From: Manihot esculenta
Lineage: Eukaryota; Streptophyta; Magnoliopsida; Malpighiales; Euphorbiaceae
Length of the DNA: 64,000 bases
Reading direction: 5' to 3'
Assembly: GCF_001659605.2 (NCBI RefSeq)
Contig: NC_035165.2
Coordinates: forward strand, 12,706,445-12,770,444
In this document: positions 10,417 through 20,546 of the stretch, one piece after another
How the letters are laid out: every line of letters starts with the position of its first letter
Position numbering within the stretch: position 1 is the stretch's first letter
Made by a program: the position numbers and the translations under genes
The notes under the pieces: generated by a model
Databases searched by the model: none
Told to the model about the DNA's origin: nothing
The model's input: only the letters and a program-made list of their open reading frames with translations

Positions 10417-11334
10417 TTAAGATGTTGCTGGTTCTTGATCTGTCGTCATGGGTAGTTGCGGCAACAAGTTTGCGTAAAAATCATCCTGTTGTGAAGCGGT
10501 ATTTGCTGGTGGAATAGCAGGTGCAGAATCTGTTGTTATGGCTTGAACAGGTTCATGTGGCAGTTCAGGTACGAGGATAACATCCTGCTGTTCTGTGGAT
10601 GTACTAGAGGCACTTCTCAGAACCATACTCTCATGCTTTGTTGTAATATTTTCTGGTAATGTAGAAGTACCTGCACCAGTAACAGAACTTATAGAAAAAT
10701 TGTTATTCTTAGATGGGGGTAACCATGAATCTATAAGCTGGACAGCAAACAGTTTATTAGAGGATGCAGACTTGTAAGGAAAACTTGTTTCATCAAAACT
10801 CACGTGCCTAGATATTATTATCTTCTTAGTTTTAGGATTGTAACATTTGTACCCTTTGTGTTTTTCACTATATCCTATAAAGACACATAAGCACGATTTA
10901 GGGTCGAACTTATGATTTCTTGTGTCCCATATATACGGAAAACACTTAGATCCAAAAACTCGCAAAGAACTATAGTCAAAATGAGACCCATGCAATTTAT
11001 AATATGGTGTGTCATGACCTAACACAGAAGTGGGCAATCTATTTATTAAAAAAGCTGCAGTTTGAAAAGTCTCAACCCACATTGACAACGGCACATGACT
11101 ATGGTACATCATAGTTAAGCCTAATTCATGGATGACACGGTGCCATCGTTCAACAACACCGGTTTGCTTAGATGTATAAGGACAAGACACTTGATGTTTA
11201 ATTCCCTGTGCAAGAAAATGCGAAGATAAAGCAGTGTTTAAAAACTCACCTCCACCATCGGAGTGGAAAATTTTGATGTGCTTACCAAATTGGCGGAGCA
11301 CATATTGTTCAAAAGCTTTATATGCAGCAAAAAA
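10417..11334 (-). pseudogene. Copia integrase C-terminal part and spacer
   Basis: Contains the second half of the copia integrase core: SDGGGEFLN (catalytic Asp, near 11262), CPYTSKQTGVVERWHR with the catalytic Glu (near 11165), and the downstream blocks KLHGSHFDYSSLRVFGSKCF and CVFIGYSEKHKGYKCY. A Ser/Thr-rich linker follows. It would join element cDNA to host DNA. It is out of frame with the upstream integrase start: the T-run at 11328-11334 has seven Ts where eight would keep the frame. It ends at an in-frame TAA (10417-10419). Confidence 0.9.
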
Positions 11335-13034
11335 ACAGATTTTTTCCTCAGGGGTATGAGCCATGAATATTTAGAATAGTCATCAACCAAACAAGCATAA
11401 TATTTAATTTTTGCAAAAGACAGAACAGGGGCTGGTCCCCATAAATCACAATAAATTTTTTCAAACACAGAGGAACTATTATTTGTGGACAAAGAAAATG
11501 GAAATTTACTCAACTTCCCTAACTGGCAACTATCACATAAAGATGTAGAATGCAAGGAACCTTTTACATCAATTAGATTCTTATTAAATAAAACAGAAAT
11601 TGCAGATGATTGAGGATGTCCTAATCGCTGGTGCCATATGGCCGCAGTACCAGTCTTAAACCGATTGGAAAAATATGCTTTGGGTGCACCAGTCAAAATA
11701 TAAAGATTATATTTCTGTGGCCCTCGTAGCAGTACCTGTCCCGTTTGTCGATCCTTAACAGAAATAGAAACATTAGAAAATTCACAATTGACAGGATAAT
11801 CATCAGTTAATTGTCCAATAGACAACAAATTCTGTTTTAGAGCAGGAACTGATAAAACATTTGAAATAGATAATTTATTTTTCTGTTCTATGGAAGCCTT
11901 CCCAACGCCATCGATAGATAGAAAAGTTCCATCTCCTATGGTTATGGAATCAGGTCCATAATAATCATAAAGCTTATGTAATAGCTTTTTGTTACCTGTC
12001 ATATGGTTCGACGCACCGAAATCTGCAACCCAGTCAGTGTCAATAACATCATTATCCAGTGTGAGGGCAGTAAGAGCTGGAACAGGGCTGTTCGATTTAT
12101 CTTGTGAAATCCACCAGCAAATTTTGGCAATATGTCCATCCCTGTTGTAGTATTGACAAACTTCGTTCTTGTACAATTCCCGTTCGGCTGGTGTCATTCT
12201 TCTACGCCCTGCGGGAGGAGGTCGCCGCTGAGGGAGGCTTGGTTCCTTGTTTTGTCTTTGTCCCTGTGTTTGCTGAGCTTGGAAGCCACGCCCTTGAGAG
12301 TTGAATCGAGGATGTCGATTCGAAGAAGAATTTGAAGAAGTCTGTTGATTTCCATAGAAGGCCACGTGAGAAGCAATTTGGTCAAGACCTGTTTCAGTTT
12401 GTGTGGAAAACCACATACGTCGCTGATCGAGATTCTTAAGTTGGGAGACTAGCTCATTATACGTTGGTCGCGGTGGCTTGAGCATCGTTGTGGTGAACGT
12501 GTCATATTGGGGTCCCAGACTGGTAAGAAGACAAAATACTTTCTCTTCATCGGGTACTGTTTTTCCAATTGCTGCTAAATTGTCACAGATCTCTTTAAAC
12601 AATCTTAGGTGTTCTGTGATGGACCGACTTTCTTCTTTGCAAAAGTAGGTCAATTGCTGTCGGAGGGTAAATACCCTTTCTTGTAAATCTTGGGCATACG
12701 CATCTTTTAAAGCGCTCCAAACAGTATGAACAGTGTCTAATCCGATGACAAGGCCGAGTGATTCCTCGCTTAATGTTCCATAGATCCATCCATGAAGTAA
12801 TCGGTCGGACTTTTGCCATGCTTTGAATGTGTCTGATTGTTGAGGTTGATAATTTTCGGGAATTGGGTTGGGAGGGTTATTGAATTTCTGATCCTCAGGA
12901 AAGCCACTAACAAGGTGATCTGACAGCTCCTGACTTTCAGCTAAACTCAAAACTTGTTCTCTCCACAGAGGATAGTTTGTTTGTTTGAGTTTCAAAGTGA
13001 CGAAATTGACGACATTCAGATTTGACGAAGCCAT
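11328..13034 (-). pseudogene. Copia gag, protease and integrase N-terminus
   Basis: Starts MASSNLNVVNFVTLKLKQTN, a usual plant copia Gag start, 30 bp downstream of the PBS. Residues about 20-200 are a UBN2-type Gag domain. A CCHC knuckle is expected near residue 290 but reads CQYYNRDGHIAKIC, with the second Cys replaced by Tyr. The protease active site near residue 340 reads DFGASNHMTG where DSGA is usual. GAG-pre-integrase (IWHQRLGHPQ, CDSCQLGK) begins near residue 465, and the integrase core (DLWGPAP, DDYSKYSWL) near 530. The frame is lost at the T-run 11328-11334. With the knuckle and protease changed, this copy is unlikely to be autonomous. Confidence 0.92.
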
Positions 13035-13050
13035 GGTGAGAGATCATCAA

Positions 13051-13063
13051 GGCTCTGATACCA
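13051..13063 (-). other. Copia primer-binding site
   Basis: The minus strand reads TGGTATCAGAGCC directly after the 5' LTR end at 13064. It matches initiator tRNA-Met and fixes the inner LTR boundary. Confidence 0.92.
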
Positions 13064-13401
13064 AGATAACAAAGTGACAAAGAGATGTTTTTTTTTTAAG
13101 AATATAATCTTCGTTATATCAAACTTCACAGTACACACATCATTTAAATAAGAGAATTGATAACTAAAGTTGCCTATTGAATAGGAGAGAATAATGGAAA
13201 AAAATATCACCAGTAAGTGAACGAATCACCCTAAGAATCCTAATCACAAGACTCATTCAATTGTACAATATTTACAAAATTAACCCTTATCACTCCAATA
13301 CTCAAGCCTTAGCACAACAGCCTTATTACTCCTGAGAGGTGGAACCATCCTTATGACTCCCTGAACTAATAGAACCATCCTTATGACTCCCTGAACTAAT
13401 A
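13064..13401 (-). repeat. 5' LTR of copia element
   Basis: 338 bp, nearly identical to 8154-8489. The outer flank is the TSD copy AAAAC at 13402-13406, after which the solo LTR-A sequence resumes. Confidence 0.95.
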
Positions 13402-13814
13402 AAAACCACATACTAGAGCTCTCATCATATGCTCTAGATGGGTCATCATCAAATATCAAGCTTGGTTTTCATCATAAAATACAATAAGACATAATGAAAT
13501 GATCATGCACACAAGGGATAACATACTCTAGGGCCAAGCACAATACTATCTCCATATACATTACATCATCTCTATACATTACATTATCTCTGTGTACAAT
13601 ACATCATGTCCACTACTCTATACTATTACATAAACCTTTACCCTTGTTGTTACTCTGTCTTCTCTCAGGCCCTGAAAACATGGGGTTAGGGAGAGGGTTG
13701 AGCTACTAGAGCCCAGTGAGCAGAACAATAAAAATATTTAATAAAACATGCGATCATGAAATGCGTCATAGCACAAGTAAAGCACATCATGGATGGACTG
13801 ACCCAAAAATCCCT

Positions 13815-13915
13815 CTGCTCTGTGCCCGGCCCTCAAAGGAGCTCCTCAGGACTTCTGTTACATACAATAGACACTGTGCCCGACTCTCAAAGAGCTCCTT
13901 AGGACTTCTGTTACA
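13815..13915 (-). repeat. Tandem hairpin-unit array in solo LTR-A
   Basis: Two to three units containing GTGCCCGGCCCTCAAAGG and GTGCCCGACTCTCAAAG, separated by GGACTTCTGTTACAT. The minus-strand unit can pair CCTG with CGGG. It is positionally equivalent to the arrays in other LTR-A copies. Confidence 0.65.
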
Positions 13916-14295
13916 TGGAAATAATAATCAGAGGGCTAAAGGGTCTCCATGTTGTCCATCCCTATCGACAATAAACAATGCAATGTGTCACCTTCGTGAA
14001 TACTAATGCAATACACCCTAGTATAACATGGCATTTATGATGCATGAATCATGCTTAAAACTTTGTATTTATGTAAAAACACAGTTCAGTTCCACTCACC
14101 TCTAGCAACTGTGGGACAGTCTCTGTATCTCTAACTCTGTGGGCCTCTTGGGTTCCTCGGGTCCGTACCTACACAGGTGGACTTAAATGAGGGACCGAAC
14201 ATACTCTAACATAGCTATAAACATCTCCCCAAAAACCCCTTAAAACATCATAAACATGCATGAAAAAATGGGCAAAGGAAGGCTGGACAGGGGAC

Positions 14296-14590
14296 TTTCG
14301 GCGGCACCTTCGACGGCCGAACCCCTCTCCAGATCTGAACCTCAGGCACTTTCGGCGGCACCTTCGACGGCCGAAAGTCCCTTCCATATCCGGAAGTCTA
14401 AACTTTCAGGGGCAAGGTTCGGGGGCTGAAGGACTTTCCAGAGCCGAAAGTCACCCACCTTCGGCAGCATGTTCGGCGGCCGAAACTCCCCTCCAGAGCC
14501 GAAAGTCCAAACTTTCGGGGGCGAGTTTAGGCGGCCAAAACAGCCTCCTCAAGGGGTTCGGCGGCCGAACCTTGCTTCGGCGGTCGAACC
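14296..14590 (-). repeat. TTCGGC-N-GCCGAA palindrome cluster
   Basis: Main palindrome block of the solo LTR 7956-15392. Some elements are intact (TTCGGCGGCCGAA near 14477 and 14558). Others are decayed by C-to-T or G-to-A changes (TTCGACGGCCGAA, TTCGGCGGTCGAA). Confidence 0.85.
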
Positions 14591-15392
14591 TGAGTTCGCC
14601 AAGAAGGCAGAACTCGGGTCAAACATGCATACTCAGCCTACAAAACCAAACCAAATATTCTCAACATGCAACCAACCTCTCATAACCATACATATACCCT
14701 TATCCATGCATATAGGAGCTTAACAACTAGTTTAAACTCCACAAACATCATCAAAGCATCAAATATGGCATATGAGCAATATACCCTTTAAACCTCTAGA
14801 TCCACTTAAACCATACTATAAAACTCCCTTAAACTCTTTAAAACATGCTTAAAACATAAGGGGAGGTGAGGATCCATGCTTACCTCTTGAAGATTGAGAG
14901 GATCGATGGTCCTAACTAGGAGATGTGGAGGAAAACGATCCAAAATCTCCAAAACTCTTAACTTTGTCTTCTTTTACTCAAAACTTCAAAAACACAAGCT
15001 AAAAACTCATTAAAGCTTGCATGAATTGAAGAACATGGTGAAAACAGCCAAAGGAGATCAAAAACTCACCTTTGCACGAAAAGAGGGTGAAAACACACCC
15101 CATTTTCGGTCAAATGAGCTTTTTATAGGTGGCCAGCCGACTCCCCTTCGGCGGCCAAAGCTGCATGCGAAACCATGCAACGTTCGGCGGCCGAGCCTGC
15201 AATTTGCCTCCTTGGTCTTTTTCTTTTCAAAACTCACTTTTCTTGATCAAAACCATAAAAACATGTAAAAACATTTTGAAAAACCTCTGTTTTACCCTTC
15301 TGGAAGGCTCCAACATCCGGGAAGTCCAGATTCCAACGAAGATTCCGCCGGAAAGTAGGAATTCCGGTGCCGGTATCTAGCCGAGTATTACA

Positions 15393-15530
15393 ATCTTCTT
15401 CTTCATCAATAGTCAATTGACGTAAATCATCTTCCATGGAGAAGGAGAAAGAAGAAGTTAGGTTAGAACCACAAAGGGACAAAGGGACCACAAAGGGACC
15501 ACAAAGGGACCATAAAGGGAAACTTGCATC
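15393..15530 (-). pseudogene. LINE 5' end: ORF1 N-terminus and repeated leader
   Basis: The other half of the LINE split by the solo LTR. ORF1 starts at the ATG 15437-15435 and reads MEDDLRQLTIDEEED before it is cut at the TSD. It resembles acidic starts of plant LINE ORF1 proteins. Upstream (15473-15525 on the top strand) are four imperfect 11-bp units, GGGACCACAAA, probably in the LINE 5' leader. Sequence from 15530 to 15796 is AT-rich with no recognised feature. Confidence 0.6.
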
Positions 15531-15801
15531 GAAAGTTTTTGTATTTCTCTAATTAGTCTAGCGTAATAGTTATTAAAGGGTCACTTGATAAGAAAAGGCT
15601 AAACAATTTTTTTAATTTGTTGTTATATATAGACGTTTTAATTTCAGTCACTTAACTTTTAATCGATGAGAAAATAAAAATAATTTATAAGCAATGCATT
15701 TTATTGCTTATAACAAAATAAGTTCAAAAAACAGCTTTATAAAGTTCAAGAAAAGTTCACATTTAATTCTTGGTTATTTTTTTTTTAGTTTTGAAAATAT
15801 A

Positions 15802-16180
15802 TGACATGGAGCAACTAGTCTTAGACTTTACGGCAGACTTGGACCGGTCCTAACTTTTGCTGCCAACGTCTGATAGAGACCCACGATAGCTTTTCAGAAA
15901 GAAAATTTCGAGACACACGACTTTCAAAAGTGTGACAAGGGTCATAGGCCTGTCACAAAGTTCGATATGAAAATTCCATTGTTTAGGGAATCAATTTTGC
16001 ATTTTAGTTATTTTTTTTGGATATTTTGTATATTTTCATAATTTTGCATATTAGGGTTTTGTTTCTATTATAAATAGCATCCATTGACTATTAGAATTTC
16101 AGCTTATTTTTTCTCTTATATCATCTTAACCAAACGATATTGGTTAAAACTCCTGGCGGAGTCTAATTAGTCCTTTATCA
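15802..16180 (+). repeat. 5' LTR of the old gypsy element
   Basis: 379 bp, TGACATGGAGC..CCTTTATCA. It contains TATAAATAG near 16070 as a possible TATA box. The outer flank is ATATA. The PBS TGGTATCAGAGC follows at 16184-16195. Confidence 0.92.
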
Positions 16181-16183
16181 GAT

Positions 16184-16195
16184 TGGTATCAGAGC
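16184..16195 (+). other. Primer-binding site, initiator tRNA-Met type
   Basis: TGGTATCAGAGC three bases after the 5' LTR end. Confidence 0.92.
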
Positions 16196-16206
16196 AAAGT
16201 TCGACC

Positions 16207-17604
16207 ATGGCAGATCAAGATAGACCTTCAAAATTTTCTAGTTCGTAGGATGTAGAATATGTTCTTGATTGGTTAGCAGAGATTGAACGTTTCTTCAAAG
16301 TTATGAACGTGGAAGAGGATCGCAAGGTTCCGATTGTGGCCTATAATTTAAAAGAGGGCGCAGCAACCTGGTGGAATTTGATTCAAAATGAACGCTATCA
16401 GAGGAGGTTGGAACCCATACGAAACTGGGTGTTGATGAAGCAGATGATTGAACAACGATTCTTGCTTAGCAATCACGCTCAGGTTTTGTATAACCGATAT
16501 CATGACTATGTATAGGGGAACCGAAGGGTGGATGAATATACTAAGAAGTTTTTGAGGTTGCAGGCGAAGTGTGAAAACTGTGAGAATGAAGCCCAGTAGG
16601 TTGCTCATTATCAGAGGGGCCTAAATCGCGAAATTCATTGTATGATGGGAGTAGCTATGATTTTCACCTTGGCAGATGCTACTAAGATGGTGAAAAGGGC
16701 AGAAGAGCGTGTTGATTGGCAGCCGCGACGGTAGTACAATTGGAATTTCAATTACAGAAATTCTGGTTCGACAGGGACGCAACAGTATAAAGGCAATTAC
16801 AGCGGGCAGCCTTCTAAGGTTGTAAATTCTAGCAATCCTCAGAATACTATGGAAGAAAGCAGAGATAGTAAAGGAAAGGCAGTCACCACTATAGCAGACA
16901 AAGGAGGCAGAACCAATTCTTATGAGAAGCCAACGGGAGACATATGTTACTGTTGCTGGCAACCTGGTCATCGATCAAATAATTATCCAGAACGTAGAGA
17001 AGTTAATATTGATCGCCGATAGGTTAATGTAGTTGAGTAGGTGGCTGAAACTGACAAAGAAATGGATGATGATGACGGATCTATTGCTAGTTCTGAAGAT
17101 GGAGAGGTCATCTATGTGGTGAAGAAAATTTTAAGCTCAACAAAATAGGAGGATGAGACACAAAGGAGGAAGATTTTCCAAGCAAAGTGTCGAGTAGGAG
17201 AGGCAATTTGCAGGCTAATTATAGATAGCTGCAGTTGTGAGAATCTGATAGCTAAGCAATTGGTGGAGAAATTGCAGTTGCCTACACAGTCGCACTCTTC
17301 GCCATACAAATTCGGATGGATTAAGGAAGGTCCGACAATTGAGGTCAACAGAATCTACAGCGTGCCTATCTCGATCGGTAAATCTTATACTGAACCTGTT
17401 AAATGTGATGTTGTTGATATGGATTGCTATGGAATTTTGCTAGGTCGCCCTTGGCAGTTCGATATTGATGTTTTGCATAAGGGGAAGGAGAATTTATACA
17501 TGTTCATGTGGAATCAAAAGAAGATTACTATCTTGCCTTCCAGTTCTACGAAACATTCTAAAGTGGAAGGAAAGAATGACATTGTTGTTTCCATGGGAGT
17601 GTAG
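16207..17604 (+). pseudogene. Gypsy gag and protease with eight in-frame TAG codons
   Basis: From the ATG at 16207 (MADQDRPSKF) one frame can be followed for 1.4 kb. It reads Gag (DWLAEIERFFKVMNV, GAATWWNLIQNER, RVDEYTKKFLRL), a zinc knuckle whose last Cys is Tyr (CYCCWQPGHRSNNY), and a protease-like stretch (IIDSCSCENLI, then YGILLGRPWQFD). The frame is interrupted only by TAG, at 16246, 16513, 16597, 16732, 17020, 17038, 17146 and 17602. Nearly all stand where a Gln codon is plausible. There is no obvious frameshift. This is a dead copy that decayed by point changes. Downstream it is cut by the TRIM. Confidence 0.85.
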
Positions 17605-17647
17605 AGGCTATTAGGCACAGTTAAAAAATCTAGAGGTACACTAGCTT

Positions 17648-18185
17648 TGTAACGGCTAGCTGCCTGTTTGGGATTCAATCCCAGATCGACAGAATATGGT
17701 AATTTCGAATTGAATATAATAGCTAATACAAAACTACTAAATAAATTGAGTTAACCATTTTGGGCCAAGTAGAAAGTGGGTCAAAAAGTTATTTGAGCTA
17801 GTTTGGGCGAGCTGTTTCAATTGGTATTAGAGCCACCCTGGGTCAGATAAATTGTGCGGAGCTAGTGGGCCTGCGAGAAAAGAGTTACCCGTGTAAGACG
17901 AGGTGGAGCCACCTGAGGTATTATCGAACCACAATACCCAAGAGTCCGATCATAATTTAGCAATTGTTTCGATTCAGTTGTGACGAGAACGTCGTAAAAT
18001 TTAGCAGGATAGAGTGTAATGGGCAGCTGCCTGCTTGGGATTAATCCCAGATCGGTAGAATACGGTAATTCCGAATTGAATATAATAGCTAATACGAAAC
18101 TACTAAATAAATTGGGCTAACCATTTTGGGCCAAGTTAAAAGTGGGTCTAAAAGTTATTTGGGCTAATTTGGGCGGGCTGTTTCA
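17648..18185 (+). mobile_element. TRIM element (terminal-repeat retrotransposon in miniature)
   Basis: Two direct terminal repeats, 17648-17819 (172 bp) and 18015-18185 (171 bp), both start TGTAA and end CTGTTTCA and are about 90 percent identical. Next to the first is TGGTATTAGAGCCA (17822-17835), a PBS for initiator tRNA-Met with one change. A purine-rich AGCAGGATAGAG precedes the second repeat. The interior of about 195 bp has no coding capacity. Flanking AGCTT (17643-17647) and GGCTT (18186-18190) are a TSD with one mismatch. Such elements move only with enzymes supplied by others. It sits between protease and RT of the gypsy element. Confidence 0.88.
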
Positions 18186-19118
18186 GGCTTTATTGGTGAG
18201 AGCAAAAGGTGCAATAGAGGATGCACTATCTTTACCACCACTCGTCAAAGAGCTATTGAAGGAGTTTCCTAAGATAGTGGAGGAATCATCCAAGCTTCCA
18301 CCTTTGCGGGATATACAACATCAGATTGATCTCATTCCTGGATCAAAATTACCGAATCTGCCTCATTACAAGATGAGTCCAAAGGAGAGTGAAATCCTCT
18401 AAGAACAGGTTGAAGAATTACTGAAGAAGTGGCATATTCGGGAGAGCATTAGCCCCTGCGGAGTACCTGCCCTATTAGTTCCAAAGAAAGATGGGACTTA
18501 GAGAATGTGCGTGGATAGCAGGGCCATCAATAAAATTACAGTTCAGTATCGATTTCCTATTCCACGACATGTTGGATCAGCTATCCGGGTCTAAAGTCTT
18601 CTCTAAAATCGACCTTAAAAGCGACTATCACTAAGTTCAGATCAAGGAGGGAGATGAATGGAAGACCGCCTTCAAGACTAAGGAAGGCTTGTATGAGTGG
18701 CTGGTTATGCCCTTTGGTTTGACGAATGCACCTAGCACTTTTATACAACTCATAAACCAGGTTTTGCATCCTTTCTTATGCAAATTTGCGGTTGTTTATT
18801 TTGATGGCATCTTGATTTTTAGTCACAGCGAAGAAGAACATTTACAGCATCGTCGAAGAACATTTACAGCATCGTCGTCAAGTCATAACAGCCTTGCAAG
18901 AAAGTGAGCTGGTTATTAATCTTAAGAAGTGCATTTATATGATGGAGTGCGTTCTATTCCTGGGATTCATTATTAGTGCAGAAGGGATACATGTTGATGA
19001 GAAGAAGATAGAAGCAATACGGAATTTGCCCATCCCCAAAACTATTTCTGAAGTTTGCAGCTTTCATGGCATTACTACTTTCTATCGATGGTTATCAGAA
19101 ATTTCAGCAACATTGATA
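18186..19118 (+). pseudogene. Gypsy reverse transcriptase remnant
   Basis: Reads LPPLRDIQHQIDLIPGSKLP, then [48 protein letters not shown] and a catalytic block YFDGILIFS. The expected motif is YFDD, so the second catalytic Asp is replaced by Gly. Stops interrupt it at 18400 (TAA), 18499 (TAG) and 18632 (TAA). A 22-bp tandem duplication (GAAGAACATTTACAGCATCG) at about 18830-18876 adds a further disruption. The thumb region ends where the solo LTR 19124-20541 inserted. Confidence 0.88.
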
Positions 19119-19123
19119 GCGGT

Positions 19124-20541
19124 TGTCGAAGCCGTAAAAAATAAACCTATTTTCAATCAACAAAATAATTTGTAGATAGTGGCAATAGGGTCGAACCACA
19201 GAGATTTGACACTACGAATTTTCGTAATAATGACTTGGACAAATAAATAACAAAAGTAAATAAAAGGAGGGAGGTTTGTTTTGAAGAATTACAATTGAGT
19301 AAAAGAAAGCAGTAATTAAATAAATGAGTAAATTAATGGGAGAAGGATTCTAGTTGAAGTATGGATCTATTTTAGCTTATTTAGAATTGATCATTGATCT
19401 TTTTGATACCCCTATTTGTTTCAATAAATTAGTTTAGGATGTGGAAGACGCTTCTCACAATCCAAATTTCTCCTTAGTTTTAGTATGATTAGGAAACGTT
19501 CGCTAATCAAATACTAGTTAACAAGTTGCCAAGGAACGTCCTTGGGGTTTTTTACTTTTCCACTGTTAACTGCCTTAAGACTTAGAGAAACCTAATTCTA
19601 ACCTTGCCAACCGCGTGGTCAAGTTTAGATTATGCAACCAATATACTTGAGTTTAAATAATCTAAGCAATTACGGACCTAAATCATTCAAACAATATATT
19701 ACTCATGCAATTAAAAGCAATAGGCCTTAATTAATTCTAAAAGCAAAGCAATAATAATAGAAAGATCAAGTTGTATAAATATTGAAAATAAATAAGAGTT
19801 TAATAATGGAGTTTTAAATCTCTCAATTCATCACAGATCTGAAATTTCCCAACTTCAACTAGAAAAGAAGGTGTTTAGCCACTCATGGTGGACAAAATCA
19901 CAAAAAAGAAAGAAGAAAGAAAAGAAGAGAAGCTGCCGCAGACTTCCTGCTGTGTTTTTGCAGTATTTCCGAAGGTGGAGAGTTGATGATTGTTGGTTTT
20001 GGTGCTGTCCTTTTTATAGGTGGAGAATCCTAGTTCAATTAGGGCTTGGAATCCCAATTTTGACTTGGTTTTTTGCAGTCTTTGATTCCTCTTTTGTAGT
20101 CTTTGATTCCTCTTTTGACTTTGTATTTAATTGTGAATGGAATTCCTTGGGTGAAAGACCTTCTCGTGGCTCTTGGAACTGACTTTGTAGTGTTTGAAGT
20201 AGAATTGGACTTTATTACTTTTGAATTTTGATTTTCTGCTCTTCTTTCCCACGCTACTGGTCTCTTTGGCGTTAGTTTGATTTGGGCAAATCGCTTGCCC
20301 AAATCGTTTCCGTGAGTCACTTCCAGATTTCTGCTTCAGATTTCTGTTTCAGTTTTTTGCGGGTGATTTGGCCAAATCACTTTGACCCAATCGATTTTTC
20401 AGCTTTTTCTGCACTTTTTCTCCAACTTTCCATTTTCTTCCTTTTCTGCAAAAACATCACAAAAACATAAATTAAGCTGAAAAAATGTGTAATTAAACAG
20501 TAATAAAAATAATAAAAATGTGGCTAATTTATGTTTGATCA
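19124..20541 (-). mobile_element. Solo LTR, Athila/Tat-like family (copy a)
   Basis: The top strand begins TGATAGCGGTTGTCG and ends GTTTGATCA (1418 bp). It matches 22399-23790 along its length and, in reverse complement, shares its end (GGCTTTGACAACCGC) and a 17-bp palindrome with the LTR 52368-54299, which is followed by a tRNA-Asp primer site. Flanks AACAT (19119-19123) and AGCAT (20542-20546) are a TSD with one change. Gypsy RT resumes after it. It also contains GATTTGGGCAA / TTGCCCAAATCG segments near 20280-20390 that are mutually complementary. No internal sequence is present. Confidence 0.88.
19529..19545. repeat. 17-bp palindrome in Athila-like LTR
   Basis: CCAAGGAACGTCCTTGG: perfect 7-bp arms around a 3-base centre. 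It is also perfect at 22801-22817 and, as reverse complement, at 53674-53690. Confidence 0.9.
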
Positions 20542-20546
20542 AGCAT

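Larger units (their letters stand above)
8154..13401 (-). mobile_element. Nearly complete Ty1/copia retrotransposon
   Basis: Two near-identical LTRs (8154-8489 and 13064-13401) flank a 4.6-kb coding interior. The 5-bp TSD AAAAC is at 8149-8153 and 13402-13406. The LTR termini on the coding strand are TATTAG and TTATCT, a non-canonical TA..CT pair rather than TG..CA. The PBS is at 13051-13063 and the polypurine tract at about 8490-8498. Domain order gag, protease, integrase, RT, RNase H is that of copia. LTRs differ only by an indel in a T-run and a few substitutions, which indicates a recent insertion. Confidence 0.95.
7956..15392 (-). mobile_element. Solo LTR-A, interrupted by a copia element
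   Basis: The top strand begins TGTAACGACCCGGAAACC at 7956 and ends CTAGCCGAGTATTACA at 15392. Both ends are flanked by ATCTT (7951-7955 and 15393-15397), a perfect 5-bp TSD. Taking out the copia element 8154-13401 and its duplication leaves about 2.18 kb, one LTR. No LTR-A internal sequence is present, so this is a solo LTR. It keeps a TATA box (minus strand, 15121-15127), CTTCAAGAG/GTAAG near 14880, palindromes at 14296-14590 and 15145-15205, and a tandem array at 13815-13915. It split a LINE. Confidence 0.92.

Noticed and set aside
19871..20182. 103-codon frame rich in Arg, Phe and Trp
   Set aside because: Lies inside a minus-strand solo LTR; composition reflects LTR sequence.
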